From assembly GCA_024234075.1 (NCBI GenBank), contig JACKOV010000002.1, positions 124,001 to 188,000 of the forward strand: 64,000 nt of DNA. The letters are read 5' to 3'. The position numbers and the translations under genes are program-made. Numbering within the stretch: position 1 is the first letter of the stretch; each line of letters starts with the position of its first letter. Origin of the DNA: Nevskiaceae bacterium. Lineage in GTDB: Bacteria > Pseudomonadota > Gammaproteobacteria > Steroidobacterales > Steroidobacteraceae. Below the pieces are notes generated by a model. It was not told the origin of the DNA. It was given only the letters and a program-made list of their open reading frames with translations, and did not search any database. This document shows positions 19,078 through 27,822 of this stretch, in pieces.

Positions 19078-19905
19078 TCAGCGGCGGTGCCCGTCATTCG
19101 GCTTGCGTCGCAGGTTGAGCCCCAGGTAAAGCCCCGCCACCACCACCGCGAAACTCCACCACTGGATCGCGTACGACCAGTTCCGCTCGGGGCCGAGGCC
19201 GCCGGGTTGCCAGGTGCGGACATGGCCTCGCGGCTCGGCGGCGTCGAGCAGCAGCGTACGCCGTTCCAGCCGCGGGCCCACACGCGGATTCCCCGTAATT
19301 GCGCCCGGGTCCGCGCCTTGGGCTTCGGCCAGATCGGCGCCGAGTGCGGCGGCGAGCTGCTCCGGCGCCGGGTACGACGTCAGCCGCGGCCAGGGCCCTT
19401 CCAGGGGCGGTGGTGCCCGTCCGCCCGCAAGCCCCGCGCTCGGCAGCTCGTCGAGCCGGCCGACGACCGATACCGGCGTGGCAGTATCGAGATCGGCAAA
19501 CTCGGCGGCGATCTCGGGCAGCCGGTCCCGGTAGCCCGAAAACGGCACCCAACCTCGATTGACGATCACCAGCCGACCGTCCGCCAGTTCGAACGGCGTC
19601 AGTACCTCGTAGCCCGCCTGGCCGGCATGAGTGCGGTTGTCGAGCAGGAACTGGTATTGCGGCAGCCACCGGCCTTCGATTCGCACGCGGGTATACCGCG
19701 GCAGATCGGTCGTTGTCCGGGAGCCCAGCGCAACCGGTTGGGTCGCGCCCTGCTCGAACTGTTCCCAGAGCTCGTGTTTGACCTCATAGCGGCCCCACTG
19801 CCAGCGGCCGAGCATGACGAACAACACGCACAGCAGCACTGTCAGGCCCGTCATCGGCCATGAGGGTGCGAACACTCGCTGTCCTACGGCGATACGGATG
19901 GGCAC
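19078..19905 (-). CDS. SURF1 family cytochrome oxidase assembly protein
   Basis: A 275-aa protein with one hydrophobic helix at each end (TGLTVLLCVLFVMLGRWQWGR and WSYAIQWWSFAVVVAGLYLGL) flanking a periplasmic domain, the SURF1 topology. Segments RWLPQYQFLLDNRTHAGQAGYEVLTPF and VIVNRGWVPF are typical. SURF1 delivers or stabilises haem a during assembly of subunit I. It is followed after 42 nt by the SCO-like gene. Confidence 0.9.
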   Translation of the reverse strand: MPIRIAVGQRVFAPSWPMTGLTVLLCVLFVMLGRWQWGRYEVKHELWEQFEQGATQPVALGSRTTTDLPRYTRVRIEGRWLPQYQFLLDNRTHAGQAGYEVLTPFELADGRLVIVNRGWVPFSGYRDRLPEIAAEFADLDTATPVSVVGRLDELPSAGLAGGRAPPPLEGPWPRLTSYPAPEQLAAALGADLAEAQGADPGAITGNPRVGPRLERRTLLLDAAEPRGHVRTWQPGGLGPERNWSYAIQWWSFAVVVAGLYLGLNLRRKPNDGHRR

Positions 19906-19910
19906 CCGCC

Positions 19911-19916
19911 TATAAT
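19911..19916 (+). promoter_or_regulatory. Possible -10 element for the DUF2909 gene
   Basis: A perfect TATAAT sits 69 nt before the DUF2909 start. No good -35 is visible at 17 bp spacing, so this is only suggestive. Confidence 0.25.
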
Positions 19917-19984
19917 ACCGGTCCCTGGCCCACCCCGCCCGCCTCTACCGGCACGCGGCCCGGCCTGCCGTTCACGAGCTGCCC

Positions 19985-20197
19985 ATGGGACTGTTCAAGA
20001 TCGTTGTCGTCTGTGCGCTGATCGGGATCGTCGCCAGTCTCGGCAGCGCCCTCTACCTGCTGGCGCGTGGCCAGGGTGACTCGCGCAGGATGGTCCGGGC
20101 CCTGGCGCTGCGCGTGGGGTTGTCGGTAGGGCTGTTCCTGTTGTTAATGGGGGCCTGGGCGATGGGCTGGATCGCGCCGCATGGAGTGCAACCCTAG
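19985..20197 (+). CDS. DUF2909 small twin-transmembrane protein
   Basis: A 70-aa protein with two hydrophobic helices (LFKIVVVCALIGIVASLGSALYLL region and LSVGLFLLLMGAWAMGWI) and a short basic loop (RGQGDSRRMVRALALR) between, the DUF2909 layout. Genes of this family commonly sit within cytochrome oxidase assembly clusters. It is the only plus-strand gene of this cluster, lying between divergent surf1 and convergent cox3. Its function is unknown. Confidence 0.8.
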   Translation: MGLFKIVVVCALIGIVASLGSALYLLARGQGDSRRMVRALALRVGLSVGLFLLLMGAWAMGWIAPHGVQP

Positions 20198-20261
20198 CCG
20201 TATCCGGCACGGTTCTGCCGGCGCCTCAGCCGGATTCCGGCGTTTTCCGCCACCCCAAATG

Positions 20262-20294
20262 AAAAAGGCCGGAGCACGGCATCGTGCCCCGGCC
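20262..20294 (-). terminator. Rho-independent terminator after cox3
   Basis: A 12-bp stem (20267-20278 with 20283-20294, one central mismatch pair possible) with a GCAT loop is followed on the minus strand by a run of T (20262-20266 complement). It ends the coxB-coxA-ctaG-cox3 transcript and can also serve the convergent DUF2909 gene. Confidence 0.8.
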
Positions 20295-20317
20295 TCTTCA
20301 ATTGGCGCTGGTCTAGC

Positions 20318-21229
20318 TCAGACCCAGTAGACGAACACGAACAGTCCCAGCCAGACCACGTCGACGAAGTGCCAGTACCAGGCGACGGCCTCGAAGGCGA
20401 AGTGGCGCTGTGGCGTGAAGTGGCCGCTCATGGTGCGCAGCCAGATCACCAGCAGCATGATCGCGCCGACCGTGACGTGGAAACCGTGGAAACCGGTCAG
20501 CATGAAGAACGTCGAACCGTAGATGCCGGTGGACAGCTTCAGGCCGAGCTCGGTGTAGGCGTGGTGGTATTCCTCGATCTGCAGGGCGACGAACAGGAAG
20601 CCCAGCAGGAAAGTCGCCGCGAGGAAGATGTTCAGGATCTTGCGCTTGCCTTCGCGCAGGGCATGGTGGGCGATGGTGACGGTCACGCCCGAGAGCAGCA
20701 GGATCGCGGTGTTGATCGCCGGCAGGCCGAAAGCCGGAATGGTCTCGAACGAGCCGTCATCGCGCGGGCTGAGCTTGGCCGGGCCGTTGGTCGGCCAGGT
20801 GTTCTCGAAGCCCTGCCACAGCAGCAGCTTGTTGAAGATCCGGACGCCGTCGCCGCCGAGCCACGGCACCGAGAGCTGTCGGGCGTAGAACAACGCGCCG
20901 AAGAAGGCGGCGAAGAACATCACCTCGGAGAAAATGAACCACATCATGCCCATGCGGAAGGACTTGTCGACCTGCAGGTCGTACATGCCCTTCTGGTGCT
21001 CGCTGATCACGACGCCGAACCAGCCGGCGAACAGGCCGAACAGCATCGCCAGGCCGAGTGCGAACAGCCAGGGGCCGTACCAGTCGTTGAGCCAGCCGCA
21101 GAGGCCGATCATCAGCACGAACAGCGTCGCCGAGCCGTAGACCGGCCACGGGCTGTCGTGCGGAACGTAGTACTTGCCGCCGGTCGTCTGGGGCGTGCCG
21201 TCGTGGGCGTGTGCGGTCATGGTGGCCAT
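20318..21229 (-). CDS. ctaE: Cytochrome c oxidase subunit III
   Basis: A 303-aa, seven-helix membrane protein. Conserved blocks include YYVPHDSPWPVYGSATLF, MMWFIFSEVMFFAAFFGALFY with the quinol/lipid-side glutamate, and LTGFHGFHVTVGAIMLL near the C-terminus. It stabilises the catalytic core of the aa3 oxidase. It is the last gene before the terminator at 20262-20294, 19 nt after ctaG. Confidence 0.95.
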   Translation of the reverse strand: MATMTAHAHDGTPQTTGGKYYVPHDSPWPVYGSATLFVLMIGLCGWLNDWYGPWLFALGLAMLFGLFAGWFGVVISEHQKGMYDLQVDKSFRMGMMWFIFSEVMFFAAFFGALFYARQLSVPWLGGDGVRIFNKLLLWQGFENTWPTNGPAKLSPRDDGSFETIPAFGLPAINTAILLLSGVTVTIAHHALREGKRKILNIFLAATFLLGFLFVALQIEEYHHAYTELGLKLSTGIYGSTFFMLTGFHGFHVTVGAIMLLVIWLRTMSGHFTPQRHFAFEAVAWYWHFVDVVWLGLFVFVYWV

Positions 21230-21248
21230 CGTTTTGCGGGTCCCTGGG

Positions 21249-21821
21249 TCAGTTCAATGCGCCGATGCGCGTCGAGTTGTCGTAGAAAGTGTAGGAAAGC
21301 GTGATCCGGTCGAGATGCTTCGGCAGTGCCGGATCGACGATGAAACGCACCGGCATGGTGCGCTGCTCGTTGCGGGCGAACTTCTGCGGCGTGAAGCAGA
21401 AGCACTCGGTCTTGCGGAAAAAGGCCGTGGCATTGCCCGGCGAGACGTTCGGTATGGCCTGGGCGACGGTGTCGTGGCCGGTGAGGTTGTGAGCGATGAA
21501 ATCCGCCTCGTACAACCGCCCCGGCGTGACCTGCATGGAACGCACCACCGGCTTGAATTCCCAGTTGCCGACGCTCGGCAACTCGGTGACGAATTCGACG
21601 GTGATGCTGCGTTCGGCGGCGGTGGCATCGCCGCCCGAGGCCGCGAGCGCCGCTGCCGGTTCGGCCGTGCGCTCGAGCAACAGCTTCTGGTTGCCGAAGC
21701 CCGTGGCCTCGCAGAGCACGTCGTAGAGCGGTACCAGCGCGAAGCCGAAGGCGAAGGCGCCGACGGCAAAGCCGACGAGCTTCAGGCTCAGGCTGCGGTT
21801 CTCGCGGCGCAGGTCGGTCAC
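21249..21821 (-). CDS. ctaG: Cytochrome oxidase copper chaperone Cox11/CtaG
   Basis: A 190-aa protein with one N-terminal membrane helix and a periplasmic immunoglobulin-like domain that inserts CuB into subunit I. The copper-binding CFCF motif is in FRKTECFCFTPQKF. The start is GTG at 21821, which overlaps the TGA of the preceding 48-aa gene (GTGA), so translation is coupled. Confidence 0.92.
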   Translation of the reverse strand: MTDLRRENRSLSLKLVGFAVGAFAFGFALVPLYDVLCEATGFGNQKLLLERTAEPAAALAASGGDATAAERSITVEFVTELPSVGNWEFKPVVRSMQVTPGRLYEADFIAHNLTGHDTVAQAIPNVSPGNATAFFRKTECFCFTPQKFARNEQRTMPVRFIVDPALPKHLDRITLSYTFYDNSTRIGALN

Positions 21822-21964
21822 CCGCGCACCCCGCTCACCGACAGCAGGATGAAGGCCACGTAGAACGCGAACGCAACCAGGCCGAGGGCGATGGCGCCAC
21901 GGCGCACGCGCCGCGCGCGTTCGCGCGCATCCATCGGCGGCTGGGTTGCGTTCGGTTCAGCCAT
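21818..21964 (-). CDS. 48-aa single-helix protein of the oxidase operon
   Basis: Between coxA and ctaG a 48-codon frame starts MAEPNATQPPMDARERARR and has one membrane helix (GAIALGLVAFAFYVAFILL) after a highly basic stretch. It begins 12 nt after the coxA stop and its TGA overlaps the ctaG GTG start, so it is very probably translated. Small proteins in this exact slot are known from many proteobacterial cta operons as oxidase assembly or accessory peptides; its exact role is not known. Confidence 0.75.
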   Translation of the reverse strand: MAEPNATQPPMDARERARRVRRGAIALGLVAFAFYVAFILLSVSGVRG

Positions 21965-21976
21965 GGCCGTGGCAGC

Positions 21977-23584
21977 TCAGTGTGTGACGCCCTGCGCGAT
22001 CACGCTCGGCGGCGGCGGCTGGTCCCAGCTGTGGTACGGCACCGGCGTCGGCAGCTCCCATTCGAGGCCATGGGCACCTTCCCACGGGCGCTGTGGAGCC
22101 GTCACGCCGCCACGCACGGCCTTCCAGACCACGGCGACGAACAGCAACTGCGAGAAGCCGAAGATGAAGGCGCCGATCGACGAGACCATGTTCCAGTCGG
22201 CGAACTGGGTGGCGTAGTCGGGGATGCGGCGCGGCATGCCGGCGAGGCCGAGGAAGTGCTGCGGGAAGAACAGCAGGTTGACGCCGATGATCGACAGCCA
22301 GAAATGGAGCTTGCCGAGCTTCTCGTCGTACATGTGGCCGGTCCACTTCGGCAGCCAGTAGTAGACGCCGGCCATGATCGCGAACACGGCGCCCGGCACC
22401 AGCACGTAGTGGAAGTGCGCCACGACGAAGTAGGTGTCGTGGTACTGGAAGTCGGCCGGGACGATCGCGAGCATCAGCCCGGAAAAGCCGCCGATGGTGA
22501 ACAGGAACAGGAAGGCGATCGAGAACAGCATCGGCGTCTCGAACGTCAACGAGCCTTTCCACATGGTCGCGCACCAGTTGAACACCTTCACGCCGGTCGG
22601 CACGGCGATCAGCATCGTCGAGAGCATGAAGAACAACTGGCCCGCCAGCGGCATGCCGACGGTGAACATGTGGTGAGCCCAGACGATGAACGACAGGAAC
22701 GCGATCGAGGCCGAGGCGTACACCATGGTCTCGTAGCCGAACAGCGGCTTGCGGGCGAAGGTCGGGATGATCTCGGAGACAATGCCGAAGGCCGGCAGGA
22801 TCAGGATGTAGACCTCGGGGTGGCCGAAGAACCAGAAGATGTGCTGGAACATCACCGGATCGCCGCCGCCGGCCGCGTTGAAGAAGCTGGTGCCGAAGAA
22901 GTGGTCGGTCAGCAGCATGGTCACCGCGCCCGCGAGCACCGGCATCACCGCGATCAGCAGGTAGGCGGTGATCAGCCAGGTCCAGCAGAACAGCGGCATG
23001 TTCAGCAGGCCCATGCCGGGGGCGCGCATGTTCATGACGGTGACGATCACGTTGATCGCGCCGAGGATCGACGACGCACCCATCAAGTGGACGGCGAAGA
23101 TCATCAGCGGAAAGCCGTCGCCCATCTGCAGCACCAGCGGCGGATACATCGTCCAGCCGCTGGCCGGCCCGCCGCCGGGGACGAAGAACGACAGCAGCAG
23201 CAGCATGAACGCGAACGGCAGGATCCAGAAGCTGAAGTTGTTGAGACGCGGCAGCGCCATGTCGGGCGCGCCGATCTGCAGCGGAATCATCCAGTTGGCG
23301 AGGCCGGTCCAGGCCGGCATGACGGCGCCGAACAGCATCAGCAGCGCGTGCACGGTCGTCATCGAGTTGAAGAACTGCGGATCGACGAACTGCAGGCCGG
23401 GCTGGAACAGCTCGGCACGGATCACCAGCGCCATCGAGCCGCCCAGGAAGAACATCAGGCAGGCGAACACCAGGTACATCGTGCCGATGTCCTTGTGGTT
23501 GGTCGCGAACAGCCAGCGCTTCAGGCCGTGCGGCTTGTGGTCGTGGTGGTCGTGGGCGTGATCGGCGTGGGTGGTGTTGGCCAT
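21977..23584 (-). CDS. ctaD: Cytochrome c oxidase subunit I (haem a, haem a3-CuB)
   Basis: A 535-aa, twelve-helix catalytic subunit. The CuB/haem region is clear: FGHPEVYILILPAFGIVSEI with the His-Tyr crosslink pair, then WAHHMFTVG with the two adjacent CuB histidines. The haem ligands lie in VVAHFHYVL. The N-terminus is unusually rich in histidine (HADHAHDHHDHKPHG), which may bind copper. The enzyme reduces oxygen to water with proton pumping. Confidence 0.97.
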   Translation of the reverse strand: MANTTHADHAHDHHDHKPHGLKRWLFATNHKDIGTMYLVFACLMFFLGGSMALVIRAELFQPGLQFVDPQFFNSMTTVHALLMLFGAVMPAWTGLANWMIPLQIGAPDMALPRLNNFSFWILPFAFMLLLLSFFVPGGGPASGWTMYPPLVLQMGDGFPLMIFAVHLMGASSILGAINVIVTVMNMRAPGMGLLNMPLFCWTWLITAYLLIAVMPVLAGAVTMLLTDHFFGTSFFNAAGGGDPVMFQHIFWFFGHPEVYILILPAFGIVSEIIPTFARKPLFGYETMVYASASIAFLSFIVWAHHMFTVGMPLAGQLFFMLSTMLIAVPTGVKVFNWCATMWKGSLTFETPMLFSIAFLFLFTIGGFSGLMLAIVPADFQYHDTYFVVAHFHYVLVPGAVFAIMAGVYYWLPKWTGHMYDEKLGKLHFWLSIIGVNLLFFPQHFLGLAGMPRRIPDYATQFADWNMVSSIGAFIFGFSQLLFVAVVWKAVRGGVTAPQRPWEGAHGLEWELPTPVPYHSWDQPPPPSVIAQGVTH

Positions 23585-23645
23585 GGTCGTTCTGCTCTCG
23601 ATGTGTTCTGTCGGCGGCGTCGCGCGCGGTGGCGCGGGCGCTGGC

Positions 23646-24569
23646 TCAGCCGCGGTTGGCGGCGGTGGTTACGGCGGCGCTGGCGACCGGCTGCGGCGCG
23701 ACGGCGGCAGCGGCCTGGGCCGGTTCTTCGGCGTCGGATGTCGCCGGTTCGGCGGCGGCTTTCTGCCGGGCGACCCAGTCCTGGTAGTCCTGCTTGCTCA
23801 GGACCTCGACGACGATCGGCATGAAGCCGTGGTCGCGGCCGCAGAGCTCGGCGCACTGGCCGCGATAGGTGCCGGGCTTGTCGGCGTCGACCTTGAACCA
23901 CAGCTCGTTGATGTAGCCCGGAACGGCGTCTTTCTTCATGCCGAAGTCCGGCACCCACCAGGCGTGGATCACGTCCTGTGCGGTCAGCAGCACGCGGATC
24001 TTGGTGTCGACCGGCACGACCAGCGGCTTGTCGACGTTCAGCAGGTAGTTCGGCACGGAGTTCGGATCGAGCCCGGAGCCGATCTGGCGGATCTTGTCGT
24101 GCTCGCGATCGAGCACGGAAAAGAACGAGATGCCTTCGTCGAGGTATTCGTATTGCCAGCGCCACTGGTAGCCGGTGACCTTGATCGTCATCTCGGTGTT
24201 GCGCATGTCCTCGATTTTGATCAGCCCGCGTGCGGCGGGGACTGCCATCACGACCAGGATCAGCACCGGAATCACCGTCCAGATGATTTCGACGCGCGTG
24301 CTGTGGGTGATCGAGGTGTCGGCCACGGCGCCGGCCGACTTACGGAACTTGACCAGCGCGTAGATCATGACGCCGAACACGGCGACGCCGATGGCTACGC
24401 ACCACCAGAAGACGGCCATGTGCAGCGAATAGATCGTCTTGGAGAGCTCCGTGACCCCTTCGGGCATGTTGAGGAGGTTCCAGGCGGCGTCGGCCTGCGG
24501 CGCGCCGGCGAGTGCGACGGCGGCAAAGGCGAGTGCGGCGGGAAGGGTCTTTCGGACGGTGCTGATCAT
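23646..24569 (-). CDS. ctaC: Cytochrome c oxidase subunit II (CuA)
   Basis: I chose the ATG at 24569 (MISTVRKTLPAALAFAAVALAG) since it gives a proper signal peptide; an upstream in-frame ATG at 24602 adds 11 residues. Two membrane helices precede the periplasmic cupredoxin domain. CuA ligands are in GQCAELCGRDHGFM. A 40-residue Ala/Pro-rich tail follows, but there is no fused cytochrome c domain, so an external cytochrome c is the donor. It is the first structural oxidase gene, 61 nt before coxA. Confidence 0.95.
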   Translation of the reverse strand: MISTVRKTLPAALAFAAVALAGAPQADAAWNLLNMPEGVTELSKTIYSLHMAVFWWCVAIGVAVFGVMIYALVKFRKSAGAVADTSITHSTRVEIIWTVIPVLILVVMAVPAARGLIKIEDMRNTEMTIKVTGYQWRWQYEYLDEGISFFSVLDREHDKIRQIGSGLDPNSVPNYLLNVDKPLVVPVDTKIRVLLTAQDVIHAWWVPDFGMKKDAVPGYINELWFKVDADKPGTYRGQCAELCGRDHGFMPIVVEVLSKQDYQDWVARQKAAAEPATSDAEEPAQAAAAVAPQPVASAAVTTAANRG

Positions 24570-24631
24570 TGCATTTGGACCTTGGGGCATGAGCCCGGGC
24601 ACCCTGCGGTGCAGACGGGATGTTGGCGTCG

Positions 24632-25156
24632 TTATCGATTCGTCGGCAGACTCGTGGCGGAAACCTGCGGCAGCAGCGGCGGCGATTCGTCGATGCGACC
24701 GATCAGAAGTCTGAGCCGCTGCGCGAGACCTGTCCTCTCCTGTTCATTCAGAAAACTGCCGACCTCGCAGCGCCGGCCGTGGGACTCGATCGTGAGCCGG
24801 CTCGGATGCAGGGGCGACAGACCACCGCGCATTCTAACTTGCGCCCAGTGGCGCGGAAACACGACCCGGCCTTGCCGCTCCGGCAGGTACTCCTCGATCT
24901 CGACCGATTCGGCGGTGACCGTGATCGTCTGCCGGTAGTGGCGCCGCTGCATGCTCAGTTTCAGCGCCCAGCCCAGTAAGGCCATTTCGAGGCCGGCAAA
25001 CGGCAGCACCGGCCAGTAGCCCTGCAGCGCGACCAGGCCGGCCAGCGAAAACGAGGTGATACAGAGGCTGGCGAAGAATATCCAGGCGCCACGGGTCGTC
25101 AGTGAGCAGTGTGGTGATATTTCGATCCGGTCGATCATCGTAGTGGCCATGGGCAC
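24632..25156 (-). CDS. DUF2244 membrane protein
   Basis: A 174-aa protein with two closely spaced helices (WIFFASLCITSFSLAGLVALQGY and VLPFAGLEMALLGWALKL) then a cytoplasmic beta-rich domain containing FPRHWAQVRM. This is the DUF2244 pattern, often encoded at the head of cytochrome oxidase clusters. It lies 62 nt upstream of coxB on the same strand and may share its promoter. Its function is unknown. Confidence 0.82.
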   Translation of the reverse strand: MPMATTMIDRIEISPHCSLTTRGAWIFFASLCITSFSLAGLVALQGYWPVLPFAGLEMALLGWALKLSMQRRHYRQTITVTAESVEIEEYLPERQGRVVFPRHWAQVRMRGGLSPLHPSRLTIESHGRRCEVGSFLNEQERTGLAQRLRLLIGRIDESPPLLPQVSATSLPTNR

Positions 25157-25176
25157 GACAGCGATCGCAAGCCGTT

Positions 25177-25204
25177 ATTATCCATCTGCGGTTTCTTGTA
25201 GCAA
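25177..25204 (-). promoter_or_regulatory. Candidate sigma-70 promoter for DUF2244-coxB operon
   Basis: On the minus strand TTGCTA (25199-25204) and GATAAT (25177-25182) are spaced by 16 bp, placing the transcript start about 14 nt before the first DUF2244 ATG. The gap 25157-25237 is the only AT-rich spot in this neighbourhood. Confidence 0.45.
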
Positions 25205-25237
25205 CTCAACAACTTACGATTGAAACAAAGTGGTTGG

Positions 25238-26023
25238 CTAAAGTTGTGCCAAACGCCGCAAGGCGGTCGCGAAAGCCTCCCGCTGGGCACTGGACGGAAC
25301 GCGGCCCGAGGCCGACCAAGGCACCAATGCGAATGGTTCTCCGATGGCAGCGGTCAGCCAGGCGATGTTCTCGGCGCTGTGCGGCATCGCCGGATCGACC
25401 TGGTTGCCGATCCAGCCGGCGTAGCGCAAGCCGTCGGCGCGGATCGCGGCGTGGGTCAGCTGTGCGTGATTCAGGCAGCCGAGGCGCAGTCCGACCACCA
25501 GCAGCACCGGCAGTGCGAGTGTCTTGGCGACGTCGGCCATGGTCTGTCGCGGGCCGATCGGGGCGTACCAGCCGCCGGCGCCCTCGACCAGCATCCATTC
25601 GGCGTTCGCGGCCAACCGCCCAGCGGCTGCACCGAGTGCGGCGACGTCGATGCTCACTCCGGCCGCCGCCGCCGCGATATGGGGTGAAACCGGGTCGGGC
25701 AGGCAGTAGGGATTGACGTCCGCGTAGGCGGCGTCGGTGCCGGCGGCAGCCATCAGCGCGAGCGCGTCTTCGTTGCGCCAGCCCTCCGCCGTGCGTTCGG
25801 CACCGGCGGCGACCGGCTTCATCACGGCCACGCGCAGGCCCGCATCCACGGCCGCGGCAGCCAGGCCGGCACCGACGAACGTCTTGCCGATGCCGGTATC
25901 GGTGCCGGCGATGAACAGGCCACGGGCCGCGGGCGTCGGCACGGCTGGCGCGGGTGCGTCAGGGCCGGTGACCGGCTGGCTCGCGGCGTGGCGGGGTGTG
26001 TCGGGCCGGGTGTCGGTGTTCAT
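25238..26023 (-). CDS. bioD: Dethiobiotin synthetase
   Basis: A 261-aa ATP-dependent carboxylase closing the ureido ring. After a 30-residue Pro/Ala-rich N-terminal extension the P-loop region FIAGTDTGIGKTFVGAGLA is clear, then the catalytic VMKPVAAGA and the VEGAGGWYAPIG loop. The start (ATG at 26023) overlaps the bioC stop by 4 nt. It is the last gene of the bio operon. The extension is longer than in E. coli BioD, so initiation further in cannot be excluded. Confidence 0.92.
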   Translation of the reverse strand: MNTDTRPDTPRHAASQPVTGPDAPAPAVPTPAARGLFIAGTDTGIGKTFVGAGLAAAAVDAGLRVAVMKPVAAGAERTAEGWRNEDALALMAAAGTDAAYADVNPYCLPDPVSPHIAAAAAGVSIDVAALGAAAGRLAANAEWMLVEGAGGWYAPIGPRQTMADVAKTLALPVLLVVGLRLGCLNHAQLTHAAIRADGLRYAGWIGNQVDPAMPHSAENIAWLTAAIGEPFALVPWSASGRVPSSAQREAFATALRRLAQL

Positions 26024-26988
26024 GGCGCCTGTCCCGATCCCGGACCGCCATCGCGCCGTCGACGGCCGATCCGCGCCAGATCGATCGCGAATTCGGACGG
26101 GGATCCGTCCTCCGTGGGGTCCGCGGCATGCCGTGCCGGACCTTCGGCACGAAAGCAGGTGGCGTAGATCACTTCCCAGGTCGCGGTCACGCGGCCGTCG
26201 CTGCGGCCGTGCTGCCGGCGATACGCGGCCTGCATCGCTTCCAGGCGGCGGCGGCCGGTCAGGCCGCGCGGCCGGTCGCGGCGCGCGTTGCCCGCGCCGA
26301 TCTGCTGCAGTTCGCGCATCAGCGCCAGCGGATCGGAGTGATCGTGTACATGCCGGTCGACGTCCAGCACCGGTTCGGCGAAGCCGGCGCGTACCAGGGC
26401 GGTGCCGAAATCGTGCATGTCGACGAACGGGTTGACGTGTGCGATCTGGTCGACCTCGGCCCACGCCTCGCGCAGTTCGCGCAGCGTGTCGGGGCCGAAA
26501 GTGCTGAAGGTCAGCAGCGCGCCCGGGGCGAGCACGCGGTGCAGCTCGCGCAGCGCGGTGTCGAGATCGTCGCTCCATTGCAGCATCAGGTTGCTGACGG
26601 CGAGCTGCACGCTGCCGCCGGCGAGCGGCAGGCGGTGCACGTCGCCGCAGAGCCGTGCGAAGCGCTGGCCGAAACGTCCGCCGCTGAGGCGGGCGCGCAG
26701 CCCGAGGTGGGCACCGGCCTGCACCAGCATGCCGTGGGCAAGGTCGAGCGCGATCACCGCGGCATCGGGAAACCGGCGGGCGAGTTGGGCACTGGTTGCG
26801 CCGGTGCCGGCGCCGGCGTCGAGCACGACGCGTGGTGTCAGCGCGAAGTGCCCGAGCCGGTCGAGCAATTCGGCGCGGACCTCGGTCTGCAGCCGCGCGG
26901 CGGCATCGTAGCCGGGGCCGGCACGGCCGAAGGCGCGCGCCACGGCGCGGCGATCGAGCTGGAAACGGTCCTGCATGTCGGGGTTCAT
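26020..26988 (-). CDS. bioC: Malonyl-ACP O-methyltransferase
   Basis: A 322-aa SAM-dependent methyltransferase that caps malonyl-ACP to start biotin synthesis through the fatty acid cycle. Motif I is VVLDAGAGTGATSAQLA near residue 55. Family segments FGRAGPGYDAAARLQ at the N-terminus and SNLMLQWSDDLDTALRE are diagnostic. Start at 26988, overlapping the bioH stop by 4 nt. The C-terminal tail is rich in Arg, Gly and Asp and is longer than usual. Confidence 0.92.
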   Translation of the reverse strand: MNPDMQDRFQLDRRAVARAFGRAGPGYDAAARLQTEVRAELLDRLGHFALTPRVVLDAGAGTGATSAQLARRFPDAAVIALDLAHGMLVQAGAHLGLRARLSGGRFGQRFARLCGDVHRLPLAGGSVQLAVSNLMLQWSDDLDTALRELHRVLAPGALLTFSTFGPDTLRELREAWAEVDQIAHVNPFVDMHDFGTALVRAGFAEPVLDVDRHVHDHSDPLALMRELQQIGAGNARRDRPRGLTGRRRLEAMQAAYRRQHGRSDGRVTATWEVIYATCFRAEGPARHAADPTEDGSPSEFAIDLARIGRRRRDGGPGSGQAP

Positions 26989-27818
26989 CGGCGAGTCGTC
27001 GCGAGCGCCGTCCGGGCGGTGAAATCGCGCAGCAGGGCGCCGACTTCGGCTTCGTGGGTCAGGAACGGTGCGTGGCCGCAGCGTGTCAGTTCGTGGTGGC
27101 AGGCTCGCGGCAATGCCGCAGCGAGTGCGCGTGCCGCAGTCGGTGGCGTGACCCGGTCGTATTGTCCACCGATCACCAGGGCCGGCACGTCGATCGTCGG
27201 CAACGCGGCACGCAGGTCGGCGGTGCGCAGCAGTTCGAGCGAGCGGGCCAGCACGGCGGCCGGTGCGGCACCGTGTGCGAGCAGGGCTGCGTGCAGTGCC
27301 GCGAGCGTGGCGGCGGCGGCACGGCTGCCGCGTACCTGCAACTCGAGGAAGTCGTGCACCGTGGCTTGGTAGTCGCTGCCGAGGTGGGTCGCGAATTGTT
27401 CGAGTACCGTCGGCGCGATGCCATGTGGCCAATCCGGCGCGGCGACGAAACGCGGAGTGGTGGCTACCAGCGCCAGCGCCGCGACGCGCTCCGGTGCGAT
27501 ACGGGCGAGCTGCAGTGCGAGCTGTCCGCCGAGCGACCAGCCGAGCACCGTCGAGCCCGGCGGTACTTGCGGCGCCACGTGTGCGGCGAGCTGTTCGAGG
27601 GTCCAGCCGGCGTGTGCCAGTGCCGCCGGTTCGGCACTGCGGCCGTGGCCGGGCAGGTCGAGTGCGATCACCGTGAAGTCCTGTTCGAGCTGGGCGACGA
27701 GCCGATCGAAGACGCGCAGGTTCAATGCCCAGCCGTGCAGCAGCACGAGCGGAGTCGGGCCCTGGCCGCGGCGTTCGGCATGCAGCGAGATCGATGGCAT
27801 CGCAGACGGGTTCGACAT
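26985..27818 (-). CDS. bioH: Pimeloyl-ACP methyl ester carboxylesterase
   Basis: An alpha/beta hydrolase that demethylates pimeloyl-ACP methyl ester. I chose the ATG at 27818 (MSNPSAMPSISLHAERRG, 277 aa), 4 nt after the bioF stop; an ATG at 27890 would run into bioF. The catalytic serine is in LGWSLGGQLAL, the oxyanion region is LLHGWALNLRVF, the acid is in GGQYDRVTP, and the histidine in CGHAPFLTH. Confidence 0.92.
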   Translation of the reverse strand: MSNPSAMPSISLHAERRGQGPTPLVLLHGWALNLRVFDRLVAQLEQDFTVIALDLPGHGRSAEPAALAHAGWTLEQLAAHVAPQVPPGSTVLGWSLGGQLALQLARIAPERVAALALVATTPRFVAAPDWPHGIAPTVLEQFATHLGSDYQATVHDFLELQVRGSRAAAATLAALHAALLAHGAAPAAVLARSLELLRTADLRAALPTIDVPALVIGGQYDRVTPPTAARALAAALPRACHHELTRCGHAPFLTHEAEVGALLRDFTARTALATTRR

Positions 27819-27822
27819 CGGT

